Assembly (NCBI GenBank): GCA_004368235.1
Contig: JXTW01000006.1
Coordinates: forward strand, 28,680-92,679
From: Helicobacter anseris
GTDB taxonomy: Bacteria; Campylobacterota; Campylobacteria; Campylobacterales; Helicobacteraceae
Length of the DNA: 64,000 bases
Direction of reading: 5' to 3'
Shown here: one piece after another, positions 53,937-63,399 of the stretch
Numbering within the stretch: position 1 is the first letter of the stretch
Layout of the letters: each line of letters opens with the position of its first letter
Made by a program: the position numbers and the translations under genes
Notes under the pieces: generated by a model
The model's database searches: none
Seen by the model: the letters and a program-made list of their open reading frames with translations, nothing else
Told to the model about the DNA's origin: nothing

Positions 53937-54995
53937 ATGGTTAGTAATATTACAAATGCGACAGAAGCAAATTCCCTTCCATTGCAGGATAGAAAGACCC
54001 AGACTGAAGAGCAGGTAAAAAAAGAGCAAGAAAGTTTTCAAAAACTAATTGAGCAAAAAGCAAAGGCTGCTCAAGAAGCTGTAAAGACTGAAAATAAGGA
54101 AGCAAAAAATCTATCTCAAAAAACAGAAGATTTAAAAGCTACTCCAAAAAGCACGGAAAATGCACAAAGTACATCTGTATCAAAAGATTCGGTTGCCTAT
54201 AATCAGATGCCATCTCATATGGAGTCTTCAAACTCTTCTATGCAAGCTGGCACTCAAGGTAAAATTATGCAAGATATGCCTACTGAAACAAAGACATCTC
54301 AAAATACTAATGCTTCTGAAATGCCTAAACCAACTACTGGTGTTATGGCAGCATCTTCTAGTGCAGCTATAATGGCTAATGGAATGAAAGATAGTGGGGA
54401 AAATAAAGAGGTAAAGACATTAGCTGATGTTAAAAATTTAGCCGATGAAAAGTCTCTTAAGGCTGGAGATATGAAGCTAGAAACTAGTGCACAAAATACG
54501 ACAAATAGTGTAGCAAATAACCCATCATCACAAGCCAAGATAGTAAATAATAGTGCTAATTTGAACAATCAGCAAACGGATTTTGAAGATATGCAAAAAA
54601 ATGAAACTAGAGCTGATGGAATGGGTACACAGGCATTATTGACCAAGAAGGCAGCTCAAGGTTCTTTAAAGGCTGCAGCCCTTGCTTCAAGTGCAGCAGT
54701 TATTGATCCTCTAGCTCAAGCTCTTAGAGAAGTAACTTCAAAGGATTTAGCAGCGCGTAAGATGAATAAAACAGAGGGCATTGAATATAAAAAAGAGAAA
54801 GGCGGAGAGAAAATTGCTGTAATTGAGCGTGGCAAAAGCTTGCCTAAAAATATCACAGAGGCTAATATACGTAATGCAAAACGTGGTGAAGCTTATAGGG
54901 AAGTATTTGAGAAGTTTGGTATTACAGAGGAGACAAAAGAAGATTCTCTAGCCTCTCAAACTTTAAATTCAGAATCTGGTAAAAAAAAACTTTAA
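53937..54995 (+). CDS. fliK: Flagellar hook-length control protein FliK, N-terminal part (interrupted frame)
   Basis: The 352-codon frame is the N-terminal ruler part of FliK: hydrophilic, rich in Lys, Gln, Thr, Ser and Ala, with no stable fold evident. It stops at TAA 54993-54995 just after an A9 tract (54981-54989). Adding one A (or removing two) joins it without a stop to the next frame, giving a 622-residue FliK. The reading may be a phase-off state, transcriptional slippage, a true mutation or a sequencing error. The ATG at 53937 has GAGG seven bases upstream; a TTG at 53931 is in frame but too close. Confidence 0.85.
   Translation: MVSNITNATEANSLPLQDRKTQTEEQVKKEQESFQKLIEQKAKAAQEAVKTENKEAKNLSQKTEDLKATPKSTENAQSTSVSKDSVAYNQMPSHMESSNSSMQAGTQGKIMQDMPTETKTSQNTNASEMPKPTTGVMAASSSAAIMANGMKDSGENKEVKTLADVKNLADEKSLKAGDMKLETSAQNTTNSVANNPSSQAKIVNNSANLNNQQTDFEDMQKNETRADGMGTQALLTKKAAQGSLKAAALASSAAVIDPLAQALREVTSKDLAARKMNKTEGIEYKKEKGGEKIAVIERGKSLPKNITEANIRNAKRGEAYREVFEKFGITEETKEDSLASQTLNSESGKKKL
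54981..54989 (+). repeat. A9 homopolymer at the fliK frame break
   Basis: Nine A follow GGT. In the present state the frame reads Lys-Lys-Lys-Leu-stop. With ten A, or seven, it reads on through TLKTNVITTAIAAKGLSEARA into the C-terminal frame; with eight A it stops eight codons after the GGT. Confidence 0.9.
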
Positions 54996-55804
54996 AAACT
55001 AATGTTATTACAACTGCTATTGCTGCTAAGGGGTTGAGTGAGGCTAGGGCTAATCAACAGGCTAAAAAGTCTAAAAAGACCCCTAAGGTACAAAAAAATA
55101 CAAATATAGATACTAAAAAAGAGATAAAAAGAAATCAAGTATCTATCAATACTCAATCAAATATCCAAAATTCAACGCAATCAAAAAACATAGAAGCACA
55201 AATGATGTTGCAATCTTTGATGACTGCTAGTAAAATGGGTGAAGAGCTGATTAAGCAAGATCAAGAGACTGGAGAGAAGTTTATAGATAAAAATAAGCAA
55301 AAAGAAAGCATTAAAGATGCTGGATATAGGCTAGATTCTTCCCAGGTGCAAAATAAATCTCTTAATGACAAAATTATGTTAAGTAAAGAAAATATTTTAA
55401 GTTTTGCTAATCAGATTAAAGAAAGTGTTAAAAATTATAAACCACCATTTACGCGTTTAAGTCTTGAGCTAAATCCTAAAGAGCTTGGTAGAGTTGAGGT
55501 AACAATTACACAAAAGGGCAAGGACTTACAAATCTCAATTACTTCTAATACGCAAGCTATTGCATTATTTGCACAAAATCAAAATGATCTTCGTAATAGT
55601 TTACAGAGTATCGGGTTTAATCAAGTGGATATGAATTTCTCTCAAAGTGGTGGAAATAGCGGGGGAATGGGTGGAAATGGCAATGGCGATTCAACTAATA
55701 GGCAAAAAAGGAACAAAAATGGCTTACAAGTCTATGAGCAAGCAAATAATCTTGCTGAAGGAACATTTGATAGTTTAGAAATTAGACTACCTAAATATGT
55801 TTAA
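54983..55804 (+). CDS. fliK: FliK, C-terminal part (hook-length control domain)
   Basis: Frame open from 54983 to 55804. The first possible independent start is a TTG at 55034 without a convincing ribosome site, so I read this as the 3-prime part of a split fliK. It holds the FliK C-terminal Flg_hook domain (FTRLSLELNPKELGRVEVTITQKGKDLQISITSNT, then LRNSLQSIGFNQVDMNFSQ) that touches FlhB and switches export from hook to filament proteins. A Gly/Asn-rich segment (SGGNSGGMGGNGNGD) follows. flgD begins 17 bases after its stop. Confidence 0.85.
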   Translation, partial: KKTLKTNVITTAIAAKGLSEARANQQAKKSKKTPKVQKNTNIDTKKEIKRNQVSINTQSNIQNSTQSKNIEAQMMLQSLMTASKMGEELIKQDQETGEKFIDKNKQKESIKDAGYRLDSSQVQNKSLNDKIMLSKENILSFANQIKESVKNYKPPFTRLSLELNPKELGRVEVTITQKGKDLQISITSNTQAIALFAQNQNDLRNSLQSIGFNQVDMNFSQSGGNSGGMGGNGNGDSTNRQKRNKNGLQVYEQANNLAEGTFDSLEIRLPKYV

Positions 55805-55821
55805 CCAAAAAGGAAGAGAAT

Positions 55822-56886
55822 ATGGCAGTTAATCTTGCAGAAATCACAGGTGCAAAAGCCGCTCAAGAAGCTAAAAAACAAGAGGCACCAAAAATTGCTA
55901 ATGGTCTAGATAAAGATGCATTTATGAAACTTTTTTTAGAGCAACTTAAAAATCAGGATCCAACTGCTCCTATGGAGACAGATAAAATTATTACCCAAAC
56001 TGCTCAACTTACTCAAGTAGAAATGCAAGAAGAGAATAAAAAAACGATGAAAGAAGTTGCCGAGGCAATGAAATCTACCAAAGAAACCAATGAGGCACTT
56101 AAGGGTTTTCAAGGAGATTTGAAAAAGACATTAGAAAAGATGGATAAGGGAGTAGAAGAGAGTATTAACTCTAATGCCTATTTAGCGCAAGTATCAGCAC
56201 TTAATGCTGTGGGTATGATTGGCAAAATTGTCGAAACAGATGTAAATGGTGTGCAAATTAGCGGTCAAGGTGAGATTAATTTCGCACTTTATTTTGATCA
56301 GCCTATTGACCAAAAAGCCGGAAGACCTAGTATTCAGATTTTTGATAAAGATAAGCGCCTAGTTAAAACAATCCCTATTGAAGGTAAAGAAGGGCAGAGT
56401 GGATATGTAGCATTTAGATGGGATGGACTTGATGATAAGGGTGAAAGAGTGAGTGATGGCACTTATGATATTAGAGCAGAATATAATTTAGATTCTAATA
56501 CTAATCAATATCATCAGGCGCGCGTGGGTCGTGGTGAGGTAGAAAGCGTGGTTTTTGATAAAGGAAGACCGATGATTAAAATGGGAGCCATGATTTTGCC
56601 TATGGATAGTGCGATTGAATTCTATGATAAAGAAAGAGGTGATACTCGTGATATGACTCTAACCCAGCTTCAAAACCAAGCCGCTAAAGTGAATGAAAAT
56701 ATAATGGCACAAAAGCAGGCTGCACAAGAAGAGGCTAAAGTGATTGATAAAAATATATCAGAGGATTTAAAGACGGATGATGAGACATCTTTGAAACAAG
56801 ATGATAAAAATGGTATGAATTTTGCTTTAAATGAGGAAAATAAGACTCAAAATGATGAGCAGCCTTATGAGGATCTTAATTCTTAA
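55822..56886 (+). CDS. flgD: Flagellar hook assembly (capping) protein FlgD
   Basis: A 354-residue hook scaffold. The N-terminal FlgD motif is DKDAFMKLFLEQLKNQDPTAPMET (about 30-53); the C-terminal half contains the FlgD Ig-like/tudor region (GYVAFRWDGLDDKGERVSDGTYDIRAEY). The last 60 residues are charged and repetitive. Gene order fliK-flgD-flgE2 is that of H. pylori HP0906-HP0908. AAGGAAGAG precedes the ATG. Confidence 0.94.
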   Translation: MAVNLAEITGAKAAQEAKKQEAPKIANGLDKDAFMKLFLEQLKNQDPTAPMETDKIITQTAQLTQVEMQEENKKTMKEVAEAMKSTKETNEALKGFQGDLKKTLEKMDKGVEESINSNAYLAQVSALNAVGMIGKIVETDVNGVQISGQGEINFALYFDQPIDQKAGRPSIQIFDKDKRLVKTIPIEGKEGQSGYVAFRWDGLDDKGERVSDGTYDIRAEYNLDSNTNQYHQARVGRGEVESVVFDKGRPMIKMGAMILPMDSAIEFYDKERGDTRDMTLTQLQNQAAKVNENIMAQKQAAQEEAKVIDKNISEDLKTDDETSLKQDDKNGMNFALNEENKTQNDEQPYEDLNS

Positions 56887-56933
56887 TCGGCGCTAGGTAA
56901 TAATTAGTCTTTTTGAGTAGATAAAGGATTAGG

Positions 56934-58763
56934 ATGAATAACACTCTTTTAAATTCTTATAGTGGTATTAAAACTCATCAGTTTGGCTTAGATAGTATTT
57001 CTAATAATATAGCCAATATTAATACTATTGGATATAAAGAAAATATTCCAGAGTTTAAAGCACTATTAAGTCAGCATCTTGATTCTACAAATAATGCCAT
57101 AGTTAGTAGTGATATGAATTATGGCTCTAGCGTCTCTAGTAATGCCATTTCTACAAAAACAGGAAATTTAAAACAGACTGAAGGTGAGTTTGATGTCGCC
57201 TACACAGGTAAGGGTTGGTTTGTTGTAGGAAAAAATCAAGATGGTAAGGTCGAGTTTGGCGGGGATGACTTTAATCCAGATCAAGAAAGTTATTTTACTC
57301 GCGATGGGAGTTTTTTGCGTGATGCAAATGGAAATTTAGTTACAGCTGGCGGTTATTATGTTTATGGAGTAGATTTGGGCAAGATTGATGGGAATAAATT
57401 CATTAGCAATACAACCCAAGAGCAAGATATTGAGAATCTCTCAAAAGGAGAATTAAAGCCACTTAAGATTCCTCAAGATTTGGTATATCAACCTACACAG
57501 AGTACAAAACTTGATATAGCACTCAATCTCAATGCCTCTAAAAGCTCTGCAGCTTTGAGTGATTATTTGATAAAGCCAGATGGGACTTTAGATGAGTTAA
57601 GATTAGATGCACTAGATTTAGATGCGCTTTTTGGTGCAGATAAGAATCCAGTGGATGCGCGCTTAAATCCAGATATTAGAATCACTTTAAAAACAGGTAA
57701 GGATCAAGAAGTTGCCAGACAGGATTTTGTCTTTAAGTATGGTTATGGAGGTATTGAAGCTGATGAGTTTCATACTTTTGGAGAGTTAAAGGCTTTGTTT
57801 AAAGAAAAAACAGGGCTAGATATTGAAATTGCTAGGAATAGCAAAGGTGATATCATCATTCCTATGAGCTTTGAGATAAAAGATGGTAGTGATGGTTTGG
57901 AGGGACCTCGTTCTTTAACCATAGGTGGAAGATTTGCTGATAGACTTGGTTTTAGCTTTGCAGATTTAGTATTAGCCAATAATGAAGGTCAGGTAGGTAA
58001 ACCACTATATATAGCATCTCATACAAGTAATGCCGAGTTTTATGATGAAGATGGTAAGAGATTTATTCTTCAAACACAATATTTTTTAACTCAAAGTGCA
58101 GACAAGCAACAAGGGATCCTCCAGCATTGGGATACTAAAACATCAATTTATGATGCTAAGGGTGAAGTGAAGCTAAATGATGAAGATATTATTTCTAGTT
58201 TAGATTTTGATGAAAATGGTCAAGCCCTAGCCCCAGAACTAGAGATTGTATTTAAAGATCATAGTATTATTTATAATTATGGTGGGGCTAAGGGGCAGAA
58301 AAGCACAAATTTTACCTATCAAGATTCAGGAGTATTAAAATCAGATACTGATGGCAAGACTGAAGGCAAGCTGACTAATTTGCAAATTAATGAGGATGGA
58401 GTAATTACTTTAAATTTTGATAATGGTGTATCTGCAGCTATGGGACGTATTGGGATTGCCGCATTTGCAAATGATCAGGGACTTAGAAAAGCAGGTGGAA
58501 ATCTTTTTGAGATAGCACAGGGCACAGGACCTGATGGAAATCCTAGAGCCCTATCTGGAAATCCTATTTTAGGATGGGATGAAAAAAAAGGTCATTTAAA
58601 ATTTGGCAAGATTTTGCATCATTACTTAGAGACTAGCAATACGGATGTAACCAATGCCTTGACAAATCTTATTTTAATGCAAAGGGGCTATTCGATGAAT
58701 GCAAAGGCTTTTAGCACTGGCGATGATCTTATCAAAGAGGCTATCAACCTTAAAAAAACTTAA
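56934..58763 (+). CDS. flgE2: Flagellar hook-family protein FlgE2
   Basis: A 609-residue protein with the hook/rod N-terminus (LNSYSGIKTHQFGLDSISNNIANINTIGYKE), the FlgE core (GEFDVAYTGKGWFVVG, YFTRDGSFLRDANGNLVTAGGYYVYG) and the C-terminus ILMQRGYSMNAKAFSTGDDLIKEAINL. It matches the second hook paralogue HP0908 by size and gene order; the main hook protein of H. pylori (HP0870) is longer and lies elsewhere. It could form part of the hook or its base; which is not certain. Confidence 0.9.
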   Translation: MNNTLLNSYSGIKTHQFGLDSISNNIANINTIGYKENIPEFKALLSQHLDSTNNAIVSSDMNYGSSVSSNAISTKTGNLKQTEGEFDVAYTGKGWFVVGKNQDGKVEFGGDDFNPDQESYFTRDGSFLRDANGNLVTAGGYYVYGVDLGKIDGNKFISNTTQEQDIENLSKGELKPLKIPQDLVYQPTQSTKLDIALNLNASKSSAALSDYLIKPDGTLDELRLDALDLDALFGADKNPVDARLNPDIRITLKTGKDQEVARQDFVFKYGYGGIEADEFHTFGELKALFKEKTGLDIEIARNSKGDIIIPMSFEIKDGSDGLEGPRSLTIGGRFADRLGFSFADLVLANNEGQVGKPLYIASHTSNAEFYDEDGKRFILQTQYFLTQSADKQQGILQHWDTKTSIYDAKGEVKLNDEDIISSLDFDENGQALAPELEIVFKDHSIIYNYGGAKGQKSTNFTYQDSGVLKSDTDGKTEGKLTNLQINEDGVITLNFDNGVSAAMGRIGIAAFANDQGLRKAGGNLFEIAQGTGPDGNPRALSGNPILGWDEKKGHLKFGKILHHYLETSNTDVTNALTNLILMQRGYSMNAKAFSTGDDLIKEAINLKKT

Positions 58764-58843
58764 TTTTAAAGTCTGTTAGTTTTTGATTTATATCGTGTTT
58801 TTGTGTATGCTTTTAACTTTAAAAGTTATTACAAAGGGATTTT

Positions 58844-60190
58844 ATGGTAGAGCGTTACGCACGAGAGAAAATGAAAAAACTTTGGGATTTAGAAGCAAAG
58901 TATAATGCGTGGCTAGAGGTAGAAAAGGCGTTAGTGCGTGGGTGGAATAAGCTAGGGCTAATTTCTGATAGCGATTGTGAGAAAATCTGCAAAAATGCAA
59001 GGTTTGATATAGCAAGAATTAATGAGATAGAAGCCATAACTAAGCATGATCTCATCGCCTTTACTACAAGTGTAGCAGAATCTTTGGGCGAGGAGTCGCG
59101 CTGGTTTCATTATGGCATCACTTCAAGCGATACGATTGATAGCGCTGTGGCATTGCAGATGCGAGATTCCCTTAAAATTATCATCGATGATGTTAAAAAC
59201 TTGCGAGAGGCAATAAAACGCAGAGCCTATGAGCATAAAGATACATTAATGGTGGGGCGCAGTCATGGGATACATGGCGAGCCTATCACCTTTGGGCTTG
59301 TGTGTGCGATATGGTATGATGAGCTCACAAGGCATTTAAAGGCTTTAGAATCTACCCTAGAGGTTATAAGCGTGGGCAAAATTAGCGGTGCGATGGGTAA
59401 TCTTGCCCATAGCCCTATAGAGCTAGAAGAGCTAGTGTGTGCAAACTTAGGACTTAAGGCTGCCCCTGTGAGTAATCAAGTAATACAGCGAGATAGATAC
59501 GCAAGGCTTATGAGTGATTTAGCCTTACTAGCTAGTAGCTGTGAGAAAATCGCAGTGGAGATTAGACATTTGCAACGCACAGAAGTCTATGAGGCAGAAG
59601 AATACTTTAGCGAGGGGCAAAAAGGCAGCTCTGCGATGCCGCATAAACGCAATCCAGTATTAAGCGAGAATATCACGGGGCTTTGTCGCGTGATACGCGG
59701 CTTTGCACTCCCTGCTATGGAGAATGTCGCGCTGTGGCATGAGAGAGATATTAGTCACTCTTCTGTAGAGCGATTTATCCTGCCAGATAGTTTTATCACG
59801 ACAGATTTTATGCTAGCACGCCTTACAGGGCTAATTGATAAGCTAGTCATGTATCCTAAAAATATGCTTAAAAATCTCAATCTAACCGGTGGGCTTGTCT
59901 TTTCACAAAGAATCTTACTTGAGCTACCAAAAAGGGGCGTGAGCCGTGAGGATGCCTATAAAATCGTGCAAAGAAATGCGATGAAAGTATGGCAAGCGCT
60001 GCAAGAGGGAGAGGCAGCAGTGAATGAGAGAGGTGAATCTCTATATCTGCAATGTCTTTTAGATGATAGTGAGCTTGTGGGATTGCTTTCAAAAGGTGGA
60101 GATTCTGGCGAGGTGATTATCCGTGAATGTTTTGATTATAGCTACTATACTAAGAGCGTAGATTCTATCTTTAAGCGGGTGTTTGGATAG
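58844..60190 (+). CDS. purB: Adenylosuccinate lyase
   Basis: A 448-residue enzyme acting twice in purine synthesis: on SAICAR and on adenylosuccinate. The superfamily signature SSAMPHKRNP is at 262-271; TSSDTIDSA and GRSHGIHGEPITFG carry further active-site residues. It is complete and canonical. It stands out by base and codon use: ATC, CGC, GGC and GCG codons are frequent, unlike the flagellar genes before it. It and the restriction genes behind it look like a separate block of origin. Confidence 0.97.
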   Translation: MVERYAREKMKKLWDLEAKYNAWLEVEKALVRGWNKLGLISDSDCEKICKNARFDIARINEIEAITKHDLIAFTTSVAESLGEESRWFHYGITSSDTIDSAVALQMRDSLKIIIDDVKNLREAIKRRAYEHKDTLMVGRSHGIHGEPITFGLVCAIWYDELTRHLKALESTLEVISVGKISGAMGNLAHSPIELEELVCANLGLKAAPVSNQVIQRDRYARLMSDLALLASSCEKIAVEIRHLQRTEVYEAEEYFSEGQKGSSAMPHKRNPVLSENITGLCRVIRGFALPAMENVALWHERDISHSSVERFILPDSFITTDFMLARLTGLIDKLVMYPKNMLKNLNLTGGLVFSQRILLELPKRGVSREDAYKIVQRNAMKVWQALQEGEAAVNERGESLYLQCLLDDSELVGLLSKGGDSGEVIIRECFDYSYYTKSVDSIFKRVFG

Positions 60191-60250
60191 ATTTATAGGG
60201 TAAAGATCTTGATCCTTGATACGATATTTTATTTATTTAGCCTAATTGGG

Positions 60251-60305
60251 ATATTTAAATATGTAATGACAAAAACATATAAATAATGTTAAATTTATCG
60301 ATAAA
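60251..60305. promoter_or_regulatory. Two 12-bp palindromes upstream of hsdR
   Basis: ATATTTAAATAT (60251-60262) and TTTATCGATAAA (60294-60305) flank an AT-rich stretch directly before hsdR (start 60322). They could be operator sites for the restriction operon or chance in AT-rich DNA. The rest of the 60191-60321 gap holds nothing else I can name. Confidence 0.3.
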
Positions 60306-60321
60306 AGTTTAAGGATAGAGT

Positions 60322-63300
60322 ATGCAAAACCATCAAAGCCTTATTAGTCAAAATGATTTTAATACTGTTATTGGCTATTATGAAAGTAAAAATAAAAAAG
60401 ACAGAGCTTATCAAAGTGAAGAGGCTTTAGAGCAAAGCCTCATACAAGATTTACAACTTCAAGGCTATGAATACGCCTCTCATATTAAAGACTATTCCAC
60501 TTTAAAGGCTAATCTAAAAGCCCAGCTAGAGCGACTTAATAACATCGCTTTTAGTGATCAGGAATGGCAGAGATTTTATAAAGCTTCTTTAGCCAATACG
60601 CAAAAAGACTTCACACAAAAAACAAAAATGCTTCAAACAAAAGGGCACACTGAGCTTTTAGAGTGTGATGATGGAAGCTATAAAAACATCAAGCTCCTAG
60701 ATACATACAACCTGCATAATAACCATCTACAAGTAATTAATCAATTCAAAAACAATAGCGGAAAATACGAAAATCGCTATGATGTTAGCATACTTGTAAA
60801 TGGACTACCTCTAGTGCATATTGAGCTAAAAAAGCGAGGCGTGCAACTCAAAGAAGCTTTTAATCAGATCAAGCGATACACAAGAGAGAGTTTTAATAAA
60901 GGCGATGGGCTATTTGAATATGTGCAAATTTTTGTCATCAGCAATGGCACGCAAACAAAATACTATAGCAACTCTACACGGTATAGCCAGGATAATGCCA
61001 CAAGCAGTCAAAGCGCAAGTTTTAACTTCACAATGTATTGGTCTGATAGTAAAAATAATATTATTTTGGATTTGGAGGATTTCACTAAGACATTTTTTAG
61101 CAAACATTCGCTTTTAGCTATTTTAACGCGTTTTTGTGTGTTTAACACAGATGATGTTTTGCTTATTATGCGACCATATCAAATCGCAGCAAGTGAGAGA
61201 ATCTTAGAAAAAATCACTATGGCACACAATCACAAGCTTTATGGAAGTAGAGAATCTGGAGGCTATATTTGGCATTCCACAGGAAGTGGTAAAACGCTTA
61301 CAAGTTTTAAAACCGCACAACTTGCTTGTGAATTGCCATTCATCAAAAAAGTGCTTTTTGTCGTAGATAGAAAAGATTTAGACTATCAGACAATGAGAGA
61401 ATACGATAAATTTCAAAAAGGTGCAGCCAATGGCACAAAAGATACCAATGAACTCCAAAAAAGACTAGAAGATCCACAAAGCAAAATCATTATCACCACT
61501 ATTCAAAAACTTTCAATCTTTGTAAATAAGTATAAAAAGCATAGTATTTTTGATGAAGAAGTGGTCATTATCTTTGATGAATGTCACAGAAGCCAATTTG
61601 GTGATATGCACATAGCCATTACTAAAACTTTCAAAAAATACTATCTCTTTGGCTTTAGTGGCACACCCATAATGCAAGAAAACGCCCCAAGTGGCAAATA
61701 CACTACAATAAAACAAAAAGACATACTAGGCAATGAAACACAAAAAGCCCTAGCCCAAACTACTCAAACCACTTTTGGACAATGCTTGCACACCTATACT
61801 ATAGTCAATGCCATAAAAGATGAAAATGTCCTCCCCTTTAGAGTAGAATACATAAACACCATAAAAGAAAAAGAAATCAAAGAAGCAGAAATAGAGCAAG
61901 TTAGCAGCATAGATACCAAATCCGCCCTAAACAACCACAAGCGTATAAGCAAAATCACACAATACATCTTAACGCATTTTGATTCTAAGACCTTTCGCAA
62001 CAAACATCATTCTTTAGAAGGAAAAAGACTTAAGGGCTTTAACTCTATCTTTGCTACCCAAGAAGTAGAGGCAGCCAAAGCTTACTACACAGAGTTCAAA
62101 AAGCAACAAGAACATAAAAGAGAGCAAGAAAGGCTAAAAGTTGGCATTATTTACAGCTATGTAGCTAATGAAGATTTAGATGACTTGGACTTTGGTGCAT
62201 CTACCCAGAGCTCAAAAGAGTTTTTAGAATCGGCTATCAAAGACTACAATGCCATTTTTAATACAAATTTTGATATATCAAAATTTGAAAACTACTACAA
62301 AGATGTTTCAAAAAGACTTAAAAGCAAAGAATTAGATATGCTTATTGTCGTAAATATGTTCCTTACAGGCTTTGATGCCAAAACTCTAAATACTCTTTGG
62401 GTAGATAAAAATCTCACATACCACTCCCTTATGCAAGCTTTCTCACGCACAAATAGAATCTGCAATGAAGTGAAAAAGTTTGGCAATATTGTGTGTTTCA
62501 GAAACCTAGAGCAAGCCACCAATGACAGCCTAAAACTTTATGGCGATCAACAAACTCAAAGCATTGCATTGCTTAGGACTTTTAAAGAGTATTTAGAAGG
62601 CTATATTGATGAAAATCAAGCATACCACAAAGGCTATAAAGAACTAACACAAGAGCTTAAAGAAGCCTTTCCACTTTCAAGCTTTCCGCTTAGCACACAA
62701 GAGCAAAAAAAGGAGTTTATCGAGCTTTTTAATCATATTTTAAAGCTAGAAAATATTTTGAGTGTCTTTGATGAATTTAGCGAGGTTAAAGAGCTTATGC
62801 CCTTAGATAAGCAGGATTATCAAAGCCATTATGTAGATCTTTGGGGGGAAATCCGCTCTCCTAAAACATCCACAGCCCCGATAGATGATGACATAGTCTT
62901 TGAAATAGAGCTATTAAAACAAATAGAAGTCAATGTCGAATACATACTCTTCCTCTTGCAAGAATATAACACAAAACAAGATGAGAAAAAAAGGCAAGAG
63001 ATTCTAAGAGCCCTAGACTCAAGTCCAAGTCTGCGAAACAAAAAAGAATTATTAAAAGAGTTTTTAGACCTTTTATCAGGTAACAATGCCACAGATTTTC
63101 ATTCACTCTTTAAAGACTTTATTAAAGAAAAATACGAGCAAAACCTGCAAAATCTTATAGAATCTGAAATTTTACAAAACCAGAAAGCAAGGGCATTTTT
63201 ACATAATGCTATTAAGATAGGCGAATTTCAAGAATTTGGCGTAGAGATTAGCGAGGTATTACCTAAGATGTCGATTTTTGCAGGAGGTAAGCAAAAAGAG

Positions 63301-63399
63301 GAAAATGAAGCCAAACGCAAAAATGTTATCGCACAAATGCGAGAATTTTTTGATAGATTCAAAGAATTTGCCTATATTTTAGTGGAGGAAACTAAATGA
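60322..63399 (+). CDS. hsdR: Type I restriction enzyme, motor/nuclease subunit HsdR
   Basis: A 1025-residue subunit that moves DNA and cuts it when the site is unmethylated. The nuclease core has D154 and E168-x-K170 (DVSILVNGLPLVHIELKKRG). Helicase motifs follow: Walker A STGSGKT near 319-325, DECH at 419-422, FSGTP, then MFLTGFDAKTLNTLWVDK and the QAFSRTNR motif VI. A helical C-terminal part would bind HsdM-HsdS. The frame is intact. It overlaps hsdS by four bases; hsdM is not in the window and may lie downstream. Confidence 0.96.
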   Translation: MQNHQSLISQNDFNTVIGYYESKNKKDRAYQSEEALEQSLIQDLQLQGYEYASHIKDYSTLKANLKAQLERLNNIAFSDQEWQRFYKASLANTQKDFTQKTKMLQTKGHTELLECDDGSYKNIKLLDTYNLHNNHLQVINQFKNNSGKYENRYDVSILVNGLPLVHIELKKRGVQLKEAFNQIKRYTRESFNKGDGLFEYVQIFVISNGTQTKYYSNSTRYSQDNATSSQSASFNFTMYWSDSKNNIILDLEDFTKTFFSKHSLLAILTRFCVFNTDDVLLIMRPYQIAASERILEKITMAHNHKLYGSRESGGYIWHSTGSGKTLTSFKTAQLACELPFIKKVLFVVDRKDLDYQTMREYDKFQKGAANGTKDTNELQKRLEDPQSKIIITTIQKLSIFVNKYKKHSIFDEEVVIIFDECHRSQFGDMHIAITKTFKKYYLFGFSGTPIMQENAPSGKYTTIKQKDILGNETQKALAQTTQTTFGQCLHTYTIVNAIKDENVLPFRVEYINTIKEKEIKEAEIEQVSSIDTKSALNNHKRISKITQYILTHFDSKTFRNKHHSLEGKRLKGFNSIFATQEVEAAKAYYTEFKKQQEHKREQERLKVGIIYSYVANEDLDDLDFGASTQSSKEFLESAIKDYNAIFNTNFDISKFENYYKDVSKRLKSKELDMLIVVNMFLTGFDAKTLNTLWVDKNLTYHSLMQAFSRTNRICNEVKKFGNIVCFRNLEQATNDSLKLYGDQQTQSIALLRTFKEYLEGYIDENQAYHKGYKELTQELKEAFPLSSFPLSTQEQKKEFIELFNHILKLENILSVFDEFSEVKELMPLDKQDYQSHYVDLWGEIRSPKTSTAPIDDDIVFEIELLKQIEVNVEYILFLLQEYNTKQDEKKRQEILRALDSSPSLRNKKELLKEFLDLLSGNNATDFHSLFKDFIKEKYEQNLQNLIESEILQNQKARAFLHNAIKIGEFQEFGVEISEVLPKMSIFAGGKQKEENEAKRKNVIAQMREFFDRFKEFAYILVEETK

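Noticed and set aside
55034..55804. Independent 256-residue gene starting with TTG
   Set aside because: No ribosome site, and the frame continues upstream into the A9 tract; better read as the second part of fliK.
58814..58828. TAACTTT-A-AAAGTTA palindrome before purB
   Set aside because: Pure A/T-type arms with a one-base centre cannot form a stable hairpin; likely chance in AT-rich DNA.
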